From Crocinitomicaceae bacterium (GTDB lineage: Bacteria; Bacteroidota; Bacteroidia; Flavobacteriales_D; Crocinitomicaceae), in the NCBI GenBank assembly GCA_015662935.1, contig DQTF01000119.1, positions 1 through 22,305 on the forward strand: 22,305 nt of DNA. Direction: 5' to 3'. Numbering within the stretch: the stretch's first letter is position 1; the number at the start of each line of letters is the position of its first letter. Both the position numbers and the translations under genes were made by a program. Of this stretch, positions 1 to 7,900 are shown one piece after another. Under the pieces are notes generated by a model, which worked only from the letters and a program-made list of their open reading frames with translations, did no database searches and was not told where the DNA came from.

Positions 1-2094
1 AAAGGTCTTTCTAATCTCTTTCCCTTTATCAGAACGGATAGGAATGTTTTGCAAGTTCGGATTGTTAGAACTCAAACGCCCCGTTGCTGCAACCGTTTGC
101 ATAAACGAAGTGTGAATTCTTCCGTCCACCTCATCCATTAATTCTGGAAGAGGATCAACGTAAGTGTTTTTCAATTTGCGCAATTGACGGTATTCCAAAA
201 TCATCGGAATAATAGGATGCGAATGTTTCAATTTCTGGAGAACATCTTCTCCCGTTGCATATTGTCCCGTCTTTGTTTTCTTTGCTTTGGAAGAAATTTC
301 CATTTGCTCGAAGAGAACTTGCCCCAATTGCTTGGGAGAATCAATGTTAAAATCAACACCCGCCTCTTCTTTGATGTTTTTATCCAAATCCACGAGTAAA
401 TCACCTAATTCTATCGAATATTTCCTTAATCCTTCCGCATCTATGGTGATTCCTTCTTGCTCCATTGATTTTAACACATCGACCAAAGGCATTTCCATGT
501 TGTAAAATAAATCTTTGAGATGCTCTTTGTTGATTTGAGGCTCGAAAATTTCTTTGAGTTGTAAAGTGATGTCTGCATCTTCGCACGCATAGTCAGAAAC
601 CTCTTCCGGTGGTAAATCTGCCATACTTTTTTGGTTTTTACCTTTTTTGCCTATTAATTCTACAATGGAAACAGGTTTATAGCTTAAAAAACGTTCCGCA
701 AGAACATCCATTCCGTGTTTAGAATCTGGATTGATGAGGTAATGTGCAATCATCGTGTCAAAAAGAGGTGCGTTCACATTGACCCCGTAGCGATTGATGA
801 CTTTGATGTCATATTTGATGTTGTGTGCAATTTTTTCGATGGTTTCCGATTCAAAAAACGGACGAAATTCCTCGACTATTTTCTTTGCATCCTCAAAGTT
901 ATTGGGTGTTGCTACATAGAATGCTTCTCTTTTCTTATAAGAGAATGAAATACCTGTTAGGTTCGCATGTAAGGCATCTAACCGGTCTGTTTCTGTATCA
1001 AAACACACTGATTTTTGCTTCAAAAGAATGTCGAGCAGTTCTTTGCGCTCTTCTGGTTGAGTAATCAGATGATAACTTGGTTTTTCTGTTGCAATCGTTT
1101 TAAATTCTGCCGTTTCCATTGGAGCTTGTTCTTCCACAAGGCTTTGTGTTCCAAACAAATCCATTTGTCCAGAAGCACTCACTGAGGGAGTATTGACAAC
1201 AATATCTTCTCCAAGTACTCTTCTTGCCAAGTTTCTAAATTCTAATTCAGTAAAAACTTCTTTGATTTTATCTGGATTAGAATCCTCTTTTATTAGTTCT
1301 TCTTCGTTTAGCTCAACATCAATGTCTAAAATAATCGTAGCCAATTTCTTCGACATCAAACCTTGCTCTGCAAAGTTTTCTACGTTCTCTTTTTGCTTTC
1401 CTTTTAGTTGATCAACATTCTCAATGATTCCTTCTACAGAACCGAATTGTTTCAATAATTTAGAAGCTGTTTTTGCTCCAATTCCCGGAATTCCCGGGAT
1501 ATTATCGGCAGCATCTCCTTGCAAGCCGAGCACATCAATTACTTGCATAACATTCTCTACATCGAACTTCTCTAAAATCTCAGGGATGCCCCAAACTTCG
1601 GCAGGTTTTCCTCCTCGACCAGGTCGATACATAAAAATATTCTCCGAAACCAGTTGCCCAAAATCTTTGTCGGGCGTCATCATGTAAGTTTGAAATCCTT
1701 TTTGCTCAGCTTTCTTTGCAAGGCAGCCAATTACGTCGTCAGCCTCGTATCCAGCGACTTGAATGATTGGAATATTGAAAGCACGAATGATATCTTTAAT
1801 AGGCTCTATCATCGAAAGAATACCTTCTGGTGTTTCGTCACGATGCGCTTTGTATTCTGGAAAATCTTCTTTTCTCGTCAAGGAGCCTCCGGGGGGGTCA
1901 AAAACAACAGCGATGTGCGTCGGTTTTTCATTCTTGAGAATCTCAATCAGTGAATTGGTAAAACCAAATGCTGCGGAGGTGTTTTGACCTTTAGAATTGA
2001 TTCTTGGGTTTTTTGCAAAGGCAAAGTAAGCACGAAAAATTAATGCGAAAGCATCGATTAGAAAGAGTTTTTTATCGGTATCTTTTGAAATCAT
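1..2094 (-). CDS. polA: DNA polymerase I, C-terminal part missing at the window edge
   Basis: This is a family A DNA polymerase that fills gaps during Okazaki fragment maturation and excision repair. The open frame runs 698 codons from the ATG at 2094-2092 and leaves the window without a stop. Domain order: a 5'-nuclease domain (starts MISKDTDKKLFLIDAFALIFRA; VVFDPPGG near residue 63; helix-hairpin-helix LQGDAADNIPGIPGIGAKTA near residue 195), then a DEDD 3'-5' exonuclease with visible FDTETD (about residue 364), HNIKYD and YACEDAD motifs, so proofreading looks intact. The polymerase domain has only begun: TGRLSSNNPNLQNIPIR is present, but catalytic motifs A, B and C lie outside the window. 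Family members are usually about 920-950 aa, so about a quarter is missing. A TATCTTCG element (2133-2140, minus strand) could be its -7 box; co-transcription with cysS, about 105 bp upstream, is also possible. Confidence 0.95.
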   Translation of the reverse strand, partial: MISKDTDKKLFLIDAFALIFRAYFAFAKNPRINSKGQNTSAAFGFTNSLIEILKNEKPTHIAVVFDPPGGSLTRKEDFPEYKAHRDETPEGILSMIEPIKDIIRAFNIPIIQVAGYEADDVIGCLAKKAEQKGFQTYMMTPDKDFGQLVSENIFMYRPGRGGKPAEVWGIPEILEKFDVENVMQVIDVLGLQGDAADNIPGIPGIGAKTASKLLKQFGSVEGIIENVDQLKGKQKENVENFAEQGLMSKKLATIILDIDVELNEEELIKEDSNPDKIKEVFTELEFRNLARRVLGEDIVVNTPSVSASGQMDLFGTQSLVEEQAPMETAEFKTIATEKPSYHLITQPEERKELLDILLKQKSVCFDTETDRLDALHANLTGISFSYKKREAFYVATPNNFEDAKKIVEEFRPFFESETIEKIAHNIKYDIKVINRYGVNVNAPLFDTMIAHYLINPDSKHGMDVLAERFLSYKPVSIVELIGKKGKNQKSMADLPPEEVSDYACEDADITLQLKEIFEPQINKEHLKDLFYNMEMPLVDVLKSMEQEGITIDAEGLRKYSIELGDLLVDLDKNIKEEAGVDFNIDSPKQLGQVLFEQMEISSKAKKTKTGQYATGEDVLQKLKHSHPIIPMILEYRQLRKLKNTYVDPLPELMDEVDGRIHTSFMQTVAATGRLSSNNPNLQNIPIRSDKGKEIRKTF

Positions 2095-2199
2095 GGCCGT
2101 TGACGGTTGTTATTAGTTATGAACGATGAGTGCGAAGATATGAGTTTTTTAAGAATATATTCACAGTTCATCACTTTGCATTCCTCACTTAGCAAAAAC

Positions 2200-3666
2200 C
2201 TACTTCCAACTACTCCCGTCCTTACCATCTTTTACAACAATTCCAGCTGCGGCTAACCCGTCACGAATCTTATCGGAGGTTGTCCAGTCTTTATTTGCGC
2301 GGGCTTCTTGTCGTAGGTCGAGTACTAAATCCATTACGGGAGAAAGTTTGTCATTGCTTGCGCTTTGAACTGCTGAAATTCCCAAAACATCAACGATAAA
2401 ACCGTGCATTTCCTTTTGGAGCAATGCTAAATCATACTTAGAAACGGTTGCTTTATTGTCTTTTACAGAATTGATGAACTTCACCGCTTCGAATAAGTTC
2501 GCTACTAAAATAGGTGCGTTGAAATCATCGTTCATTGCTTGATAGAACGAATCAACCAGCTGACTAACATCCATCGAAGACTTTTCTTTTGCTTCCAGTT
2601 TATCTAAAGTAGAAAGAGCATCCATCAGCTTGTTGAATCCTTTTTCTGCGGCGAGTAATGCTTCAGAAGTGAAGTCTAAAGTACTGCGATAATGCGCTTG
2701 CATCATAAAGAAACGTACGACCATTGGGTCAAATGCTTTCTCCATAAAATCATTTTCTCCAGAGAACAATTCTTCAGGTAAAATAGAGTTGCCTGTCGAT
2801 TTACTCATTTTTTTTCCGTTGAGTGTCAACATGTTACCATGCATCCAATAGCGCACCGGTGACTCTCCATTGGCAGAAGTTCCTTGTGCAATTTCACATT
2901 CATGATGCGGGAATTTTAGATCCATTCCTCCTCCGTGAATGTCGAATTGTTTTCCTAAATATTTAGTACTCATTGCTGAGCATTCTAAATGCCACCCTGG
3001 AAAACCAACTCCCCAAGGAGAAGGCCATTTCATTAAATGTTCATCCGATGCATTCTTCCATAAAGCAAAATCGAGAGGTGCTCGTTTTTCATCTTGCCCG
3101 TCGAGGTCACGCGTGTTGGAAATCAAATCTTCAATCTTTCTTCCCGATAATTCTCCATAAGGATGCGACTCGTTGTATTTCTCTACATCAAAATAAACAG
3201 AACCATTCGATTCGTAAGCAAAACCATTTGCTAAAATCGCTTTCACCATCTCTATTTGCTCGATGATATGACCTGTTGCGGTCGGTTCAATGTTCGGTGG
3301 AATATTATTAAATTGATTGAGCACTTTGTGAAAATCAACGGTGTAAGATTGCACAATTTCCATTGGTTCTAACTTCTCTAGTCGTGCTTTTTTGGCAATT
3401 TTATCTTCGCCTTGGTCGGCATCGTCCACTAAATGGCCAACATCGGTTATGTTTCGCACATAGCGCACTTTGTAACCTAAAAAAGTGAGGTAACGGTAAA
3501 CCACATCAAAAGAAATGAATGAACGGCAATTTCCTAGATGAACATTGCTATAAACGGTTGGTCCACAAACGTAAAGCCCAACAAAACCATCGTGTAATGG
3601 TGTAAATTTCTCTTTTTTTCCTGTGAGGGAGTTATAGATTGTTACGTTTTCTTTATGTGTGCTCAT
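2200..3666 (-). CDS. cysS: Cysteinyl-tRNA synthetase
   Basis: Class I aminoacyl-tRNA synthetase that charges tRNA-Cys in the cytoplasm. The 488 aa length is normal. Class I signatures are present: HLGN at 43-46 (the HIGH motif) and KMSKS at 286-290. The zinc site that selects cysteine is intact: Cys34 in YVCGPTVY, Cys229 in HLECSAM, His254 and Glu258 in FPHHECE. The C-terminal half holds the DALR-like anticodon-binding helices. The ATG start at 3666 gives a normal N-terminus (MSTHKENVTIYNSLTG) and no closer alternative is needed. It lies on the same strand as aspS (upstream) and polA (downstream), but a plus-strand cassette at about 3700-4250 separates it from aspS, so it probably has its own promoter; TAAATTAG at 3685-3692 (minus strand) is a weak candidate. 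Confidence 0.97.
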   Translation of the reverse strand: MSTHKENVTIYNSLTGKKEKFTPLHDGFVGLYVCGPTVYSNVHLGNCRSFISFDVVYRYLTFLGYKVRYVRNITDVGHLVDDADQGEDKIAKKARLEKLEPMEIVQSYTVDFHKVLNQFNNIPPNIEPTATGHIIEQIEMVKAILANGFAYESNGSVYFDVEKYNESHPYGELSGRKIEDLISNTRDLDGQDEKRAPLDFALWKNASDEHLMKWPSPWGVGFPGWHLECSAMSTKYLGKQFDIHGGGMDLKFPHHECEIAQGTSANGESPVRYWMHGNMLTLNGKKMSKSTGNSILPEELFSGENDFMEKAFDPMVVRFFMMQAHYRSTLDFTSEALLAAEKGFNKLMDALSTLDKLEAKEKSSMDVSQLVDSFYQAMNDDFNAPILVANLFEAVKFINSVKDNKATVSKYDLALLQKEMHGFIVDVLGISAVQSASNDKLSPVMDLVLDLRQEARANKDWTTSDKIRDGLAAAGIVVKDGKDGSSWK

Positions 3667-3705
3667 TTATATATAATTGGAGTGCTAATTTAGTCAATTT
3701 TGGAG

Positions 3706-3739
3706 GATTTGAAGGGTTAAAAGATTTGAAGATTGAGAA
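3706..3739. repeat. Left repeat flanking the four-helix-bundle gene
   Basis: Two direct copies of GATTTGAAG (3706-3714 and 3723-3731) run into TTTGAAGATTGAGAA (3725-3739). The last 15 bases recur as an exact inverted copy at 4201-4215 on the other side of the gene. A further TTAAGATTGAA follows. The repeats are AT-rich and of low complexity, so some similarity by chance is possible, but an exact 15-base inverted match bracketing a single gene is suggestive. Confidence 0.6.
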
Positions 3740-3800
3740 TTTTAAGATTGAAGCGGTTATTTGAAAGAAAATTTTTCTCTTAAATAAGAAAGTAACGAAA

Positions 3801-4190
3801 ATGGCCACTTATAATCGATTTGAAGACCTTAAAGCTTGGAGAGAATCTCGTTTTCTTAACAAAGAGGTGTATTTCGTCTTGTCACCTAGAACAGATAAAA
3901 ATTCAGGGGTTTTAATCAATCATTTATTTAAAACTTATGGAAGTATCATGGACAACATTGCAGAAGGTTTTGAACGAGAAGGAAATAGAGAACTCCGTCA
4001 GTTTTTATCTATATCAAAAGGAAGTGCGGGAGAATTAAGGTCACAACTATATCGAGCATTGGACATTGAAATAATTAATGACCAAGAATTTCAAAGCTTG
4101 TATAAACAGACCGAATCCATTTGCCAACAACTTCATAATTTCATTCGAAATTTAAACAACACGAACGTAAGGGGAAATAAATTTAAATGA
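3801..4190 (+). CDS. Four-helix-bundle protein (IVS / S23-like, PF05635-type)
   Basis: A 129 aa protein matching by eye the four-helix-bundle family first noticed in intervening sequences of 23S rRNA and related to the Avd accessory proteins of diversity-generating retroelements. Recognisable features are the N-terminal FEDLKAWRESR, the central IMDNIAEGFEREGNRELRQFL (the N-I-A-E-G-F/E-R block typical of the family) and KGSAGELRSQLYRALD, followed by an amphipathic C-terminal helix. Family members are usually 115-130 aa, so this copy looks complete. No biochemical function is established for the stand-alone members; a nucleic-acid-binding role is inferred from the basic surface of relatives. 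It is the only plus-strand gene between aspS and cysS and is bracketed by inverted repeats (3725-3739 and 4201-4215). No rRNA gene, reverse transcriptase or transposase is next to it. Confidence 0.85.
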   Translation: MATYNRFEDLKAWRESRFLNKEVYFVLSPRTDKNSGVLINHLFKTYGSIMDNIAEGFEREGNRELRQFLSISKGSAGELRSQLYRALDIEIINDQEFQSLYKQTESICQQLHNFIRNLNNTNVRGNKFK

Positions 4191-4200
4191 GGTTTCAAAT

Positions 4201-4246
4201 TTCTCAATCTTCAAACCTAACAAAAGTGAATATCAATTTTCAAATC
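4201..4246. repeat. Right repeat flanking the four-helix-bundle gene
   Basis: TTCTCAATCTTCAAA at 4201-4215 is the exact reverse complement of 3725-3739. About 20 bases further on, TTCAAATC repeats the same unit (reverse complement GATTTGAA), mirroring the doubled unit on the left side. TCAATTTT occurs at both outer edges (3694-3701 and 4233-4240) as a possible but AT-rich direct repeat. The sequence may also serve as a terminator region between the convergent four-helix-bundle and aspS genes, although I see no clear U-tract hairpin. Confidence 0.55.
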
Positions 4247-4264
4247 TAAAAATTCATCAACGTC

Positions 4265-6010
4265 CTACTTCAACTTCAACCCCAACTCATCCATTTGCTC
4301 ATCATTCAAAGGAGAAGGAGCGTCAATCATTACATCTCTACCGCTATTATTCTTTGGGAAAGCAATGTAATCGCGGATAGAATCAGAACCTCCCATTGTT
4401 GCAACCAACCTGTCTAATCCGAAAGCTAACCCACCGTGAGGAGGTGCGCCGTATTCAAACGCAGATAGTAAGAATCCAAATTGTGCTTCTGCTTCTTCTT
4501 TGGAGAACCCGAGAAGGTCAAACATACGCGATTGAACTGCTCTGTCGTGAATTCTGATAGAACCACCACCTAACTCAACGCCATTCATTGCCAAATCGTA
4601 GGCATTTGCTCTTACTTTTCCGGGATCTGTATCAATTAAGTCCATATCCTCTGGTTTTGGAGAAGTAAATGGGTGGTGCATTGCATGGTATCGATTACTT
4701 TCTTCGTCCCATTCTAACAATGGAAAATCAATGACCCATAAAGGTTTGAATACGTTCGGATTTCTCAATCCTAACTCATCCCCCATGTGTAGTCGCAACT
4801 CGTTCATTTGCTTACGAACCGTATCTGTATCACCACTTAGAAGCAACAATAAATCTCCCGCTTTCGCATTCGCTGTTTTTGCCCATTCCGCCAAATCTTC
4901 TTGAGAATAGAATTTATCAACCGATGATTTAAACGTTCCATCTTCATTGCATTTCAAATAAATCAATCCTTTTGCGCCAATTTGAGGTCGTTTTACCCAG
5001 TCCACCAATTTATCCAATTGTTTTCTGGTGTATCCGGCACAATCATGCGCGTTGATAGCAAGAACCAATTCTGCATCGTCAAAAACACCGAAGTTCTTTC
5101 CTTTGGTTACTTCATTCATGTTCACAAATTCCAAAGCAAAACGAATGTCTGGTTTATCAGAACCGTATTTTTCCATTGCTTCGGCGTAAGTCATTCTTGG
5201 AAATTTAGAGTCCAACTCTACCCCTCTAACCTCTCTAAAAAGATGCTGAATCATTCCTTCAAAGGTGTTTAGGATATCTTCTTGCTCAACGAATGCCATT
5301 TCGCAGTCAATTTGTGTGAATTCGGGTTGTCTATCCGCGCGTAAATCTTCATCGCGGAAGCATTTTACGATTTGATAGTATCTATCAAAACCCGAAACCA
5401 TTAACAATTGTTTGAATGTCTGCGGTGATTGCGGTAGGGCGTAAAACTGCCCTTCGTTCATTCTACTTGGCACCACAAAATCTCTAGCTCCTTCAGGAGT
5501 TGATTTTATCAAGACCGGCGTTTCCACATCTATAAATTCTTGCGAATCTAAATACTTGCGGGTTTCTAAAGCAACCTTATTTCTCAATAATAATTTTTCT
5601 CTGATTGTCGTTCTTCGTAAATCTAAATATCGGTACTGTGCACGAATCTCTTCTCCACCATCGGTTTCATTTTCTATCGTGAAAGGGGGAGTTTTTGAAC
5701 CATTTAGAACCGTTACTTTTGAAACTTTAATTTCTATTTCTCCAGTTGGAATATTCTTGTTCTTACTAGAACGTTCTATGACTTTACCTTCTATTTTAAG
5801 AACGAATTCTCGACCTAATTTTCTTGCCTGCTCACAAACAGCAGCGTTATCATCCATATTGAACGCCAACTGAGTGATTCCGTATCTATCACGTAAATCG
5901 ATAAAAGTCATTCCTCCGAGGTCGCGTGATTTTTGCAACCAACCAGAAAGAGTAACTGTTTGTCCTATATGAGAAGGGCGTAATTCGCCACAAGTGTGAG
6001 ATCTATACAT
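4265..6010 (-). CDS. aspS: Aspartyl-tRNA synthetase
   Basis: Class II aminoacyl-tRNA synthetase that attaches aspartate to tRNA-Asp. At 581 aa it has the bacterial-type layout: an N-terminal OB-fold anticodon-binding domain (about residues 1-110, LSGWLQKSRDLGGMTFIDLRD), the class II core, and the bacterial GAD insertion (roughly 290-420). Motif 1 is around 160-173 (FIDVETPVLIKSTPEG), motif 2 has FRDED at 218-222 followed by LRADRQPEFTQID, and motif 3 is GLAFGLDR at 527-534. The N-terminus MYRSHTCGELR is the usual one, supporting the ATG at 6010. A flavobacterial -7 element lies 18-25 bases upstream (6028-6035). It is divergent from the ABC transporter and convergent with the four-helix-bundle gene. 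Confidence 0.97.
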   Translation of the reverse strand: MYRSHTCGELRPSHIGQTVTLSGWLQKSRDLGGMTFIDLRDRYGITQLAFNMDDNAAVCEQARKLGREFVLKIEGKVIERSSKNKNIPTGEIEIKVSKVTVLNGSKTPPFTIENETDGGEEIRAQYRYLDLRRTTIREKLLLRNKVALETRKYLDSQEFIDVETPVLIKSTPEGARDFVVPSRMNEGQFYALPQSPQTFKQLLMVSGFDRYYQIVKCFRDEDLRADRQPEFTQIDCEMAFVEQEDILNTFEGMIQHLFREVRGVELDSKFPRMTYAEAMEKYGSDKPDIRFALEFVNMNEVTKGKNFGVFDDAELVLAINAHDCAGYTRKQLDKLVDWVKRPQIGAKGLIYLKCNEDGTFKSSVDKFYSQEDLAEWAKTANAKAGDLLLLLSGDTDTVRKQMNELRLHMGDELGLRNPNVFKPLWVIDFPLLEWDEESNRYHAMHHPFTSPKPEDMDLIDTDPGKVRANAYDLAMNGVELGGGSIRIHDRAVQSRMFDLLGFSKEEAEAQFGFLLSAFEYGAPPHGGLAFGLDRLVATMGGSDSIRDYIAFPKNNSGRDVMIDAPSPLNDEQMDELGLKLK

Positions 6011-6027
6011 ATCAATAAATTAGGAGG

Positions 6028-6035
6028 TAAAGATA
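6028..6035 (-). promoter_or_regulatory. Putative -7 element for aspS
   Basis: On the minus strand the sequence reads TATCTTTA, seven of eight to the Bacteroidetes TAnnTTTG consensus, 18 bases upstream of the aspS ATG. I could not identify a convincing -33 TTG partner. Confidence 0.45.
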
Positions 6036-6110
6036 AATGTAATTAATGAAGAATGAAGAGTTAAGAATAAAGAAATATTCGTAACCGACGGTTATTCTCC
6101 TTTTTTCAAG

Positions 6111-6118
6111 TATTTTAG
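6111..6118 (+). promoter_or_regulatory. Weak -7 element candidate for the ABC transporter
   Basis: TATTTTAG matches the TAnnTTTG consensus at seven of eight positions and lies 21 bases before the proposed TTG start at 6140. The surrounding 6040-6110 stretch is AT-rich and contains a small palindrome (TAACCG-A-CGGTTA). Confidence 0.3.
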
Positions 6119-6139
6119 TGTCTTAAAACAAAATTCTCT

Positions 6140-7036
6140 TTGAGCACAACAATTCTTCAAGTCAATGGCTTATCAAAGTCCTACAAAGATGTGAAAGCAT
6201 TGGACAATTTAAGCCTAGACGTTAAACAAGGAACTGTATTTGGTTTGTTAGGACCAAATGGCAGTGGCAAAACGACAACTTTGGGTATTCTATTGGGTGT
6301 CATAAATCAAAAATCAGGAAATTACTCTTGGTTTGATAATGGCGATAAAACTGAAAACCGCAGAAAAATAGGAGCTCTTTTGGAGACCCCTAATTTCTAC
6401 CCTTATCTTTCTGCAGTTAAAAATTTAGAAATTGTTACCAAAATAAAAAACATTGACAATCCACTTTCTCAAATAGAATCTGTTTTAAAAGAAGTAAATT
6501 TATTTGAGCGGAAAGACTCTAAGTTCAGAACATTCTCACTGGGAATGAAGCAGCGGTTAGCAATCGCAAGTGCATTATTAGGGAGCCCTGAAGTATTAGT
6601 CTTAGATGAGCCAACAAACGGATTAGATCCTCAGGGAATTGCTGAAATCAGAGAGTTGATCCAAAAAATTGCAAATGATAACAGAACTATTATCATTGCC
6701 TCTCACATTCTTGATGAAATAGAAAAAGTCTGTACGCATGTTGCCATACTTAAATTTGGTAAGCTTATAAAACAAGGAACAATTGGTGAAATTATAGGTG
6801 GCGAGAATTATGTGATTATAGCTTCTCGTGACATGAAAAAACTATTACAGGTTATTAATGAGGACAATGAAATGAGTGTTTTCAAAAAAACAGAAACAGA
6901 AGTGATTGTTAAGGTTGACAAAGAAACAACAACTAAAAAAGTAAATCAGTTTTTCTTCGACAAAGGGATTGTATTATCCCAATTAAAGGCCCATTCAGAA
7001 AGTTTAGAAACCCAATTTTTAGAAATTATAAAGTAA
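6140..7036 (+). CDS. ABC transporter ATP-binding protein, BcrA/LanF-like (E-loop type)
   Basis: A 298 aa ATPase that would power the permease encoded immediately downstream. The nucleotide-binding domain has Walker A GPNGSGKTT at 38-46, signature SLGMKQR at 133-139, Walker B VLVLDEP at 152-158, a D-loop GLDP and His189 of the H-loop. Where most ABC ATPases carry the Q-loop glutamine, this one reads GALLETPNFYPYLS, with Glu82: the E-loop described for lantibiotic-immunity (LanF) and bacitracin-resistance (BcrA) ATPases. The C-terminal 90 residues are a family-typical extension. The start is unusual: the frame has no ATG near the N-terminus, and TTG at 6140 gives the natural N-terminus MSTTILQVNGLSKSYK. 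Its stop overlaps the permease ATG by one base (TAATG), so the two are coupled. The substrate is unknown; peptide or lipid export or self-protection is inferred. Confidence 0.9.
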   Translation: MSTTILQVNGLSKSYKDVKALDNLSLDVKQGTVFGLLGPNGSGKTTTLGILLGVINQKSGNYSWFDNGDKTENRRKIGALLETPNFYPYLSAVKNLEIVTKIKNIDNPLSQIESVLKEVNLFERKDSKFRTFSLGMKQRLAIASALLGSPEVLVLDEPTNGLDPQGIAEIRELIQKIANDNRTIIIASHILDEIEKVCTHVAILKFGKLIKQGTIGEIIGGENYVIIASRDMKKLLQVINEDNEMSVFKKTETEVIVKVDKETTTKKVNQFFFDKGIVLSQLKAHSESLETQFLEIIK

Positions 7037-7818
7037 TGATTCATTTATTAAAGATAGAATACAGCAAGCTGAAAAATTACTCTACGTTTTGGGTAATGCT
7101 TATTATTTATGCCGTGATGGTTCCTTTAGCCATTTTTGGAATTGCACAGGTAGAATTGCCTCCAATTTTTAATGGCTCCGACACGTTGGAGTTTCCAAAA
7201 ACTTGGAACTTTGTAACGTATGTCGCTAGTATTTTTAATATGTTGTTGGGGATTTTGGTTGTTTTAATTGTTACCAATGACTTCAATTTTAGAACATTCA
7301 AACAAAACATAATTGACGGGTTAAGCAGAGGACAAGTAATCGCTTCTAAGTTTTTAGTACTATTTGTGTTAGCTTTTGTTGTAGCGCTTTATTCGATTCT
7401 TTTGGCGCTGTTTTTTGGGTTTATTTATTCGGAAGAAGTTACTTCTGTATTTGATGAATTTTATTTTGTAGGAATTTATTTCATTCAAACATTAGGGTAT
7501 TTTACACTCGCTTTTCTTTTATCTATTTTGCTAAAAAAACCTGCTTTATCCATTGTGATTTACGCTGTTTTATTTGTGTTTAAATTCATTTTTATTCTTG
7601 CACTAGGAGCTACCGCTTCTCAATTTGTTCCGATGAACGTCTTTGCAGACCTAACTCCATTTCCTATTTTCCAGGAGCAATTGGCAATGTTAAAGTCCAC
7701 CGAGAGAGAGCAGTTTGACCTTATCATATCACAACCTATTAGAACGGCCGTAGCTGTTGGTTATATCATTGTGTTTTTGGTTCTTTCTAAACTGATTTTA
7801 AGTAAAAGAGATTTGTAA
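7036..7818 (+). CDS. ABC-2 type transporter permease
   Basis: A 260 aa integral membrane protein with about six predicted membrane segments: roughly residues 18-38, 62-85, 107-132, 148-168, 173-195 and 236-254 (hydrophobic stretches such as MLLGILVVLIVTN, FLVLFVLAFVVALYSILLAL and AVAVGYIIVFLVLSKLIL). The start MIHLLKIEYSKLKNYSTFW and the cytoplasmic loop NDFNFRTFKQNIIDGLSRGQVIASKF are typical of ABC-2 permeases, in which a similar EYxxGT/TxxQ-like loop contacts the ATPase. It is translationally coupled to the ATPase gene (1-base overlap), and together they would form one exporter. The transcript ends at the strong hairpin 15 bases after the stop. The sequence alone does not reveal the substrate. 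Confidence 0.85.
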   Translation: MIHLLKIEYSKLKNYSTFWVMLIIYAVMVPLAIFGIAQVELPPIFNGSDTLEFPKTWNFVTYVASIFNMLLGILVVLIVTNDFNFRTFKQNIIDGLSRGQVIASKFLVLFVLAFVVALYSILLALFFGFIYSEEVTSVFDEFYFVGIYFIQTLGYFTLAFLLSILLKKPALSIVIYAVLFVFKFIFILALGATASQFVPMNVFADLTPFPIFQEQLAMLKSTEREQFDLIISQPIRTAVAVGYIIVFLVLSKLILSKRDL

Positions 7819-7832
7819 AACGTATTCTCATA

Positions 7833-7874
7833 AAACAAAAAAAGCTCTCAGGTAATTGAGAGCTTTTTTTGTTT
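7833..7874. terminator. Bidirectional intrinsic terminator between the permease gene and nrdA
   Basis: A perfect 18-bp stem (7833-7850 with 7857-7874) and a 6-base loop GGTAAT. The core AGCTCTCA/TGAGAGCT is flanked by seven A's on the left and seven T's on the right, so either transcript ends in a hairpin plus U-tract. It lies between two convergent genes (permease plus, nrdA minus). Confidence 0.93.
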
Positions 7875-7900
7875 GGAAGCATTGCTACTTCTAGTTTTAT

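Noticed and set aside
1891..1897. A run of seven G's in polA that could have marked a frameshift.
   Set aside because: The reading frame stays consistent with the polA family on both sides (VVFDPPGGSLTRKEDF), so the gene is intact here.
6021..6042. A plus-strand AGGAGG followed at good distance by ATG, resembling a strong ribosome binding site.
   Set aside because: The ATG is followed at once by TAA, no plus-strand frame continues, and the stretch is better explained as the aspS promoter read on the other strand. Bacteroidota rarely rely on such sites.
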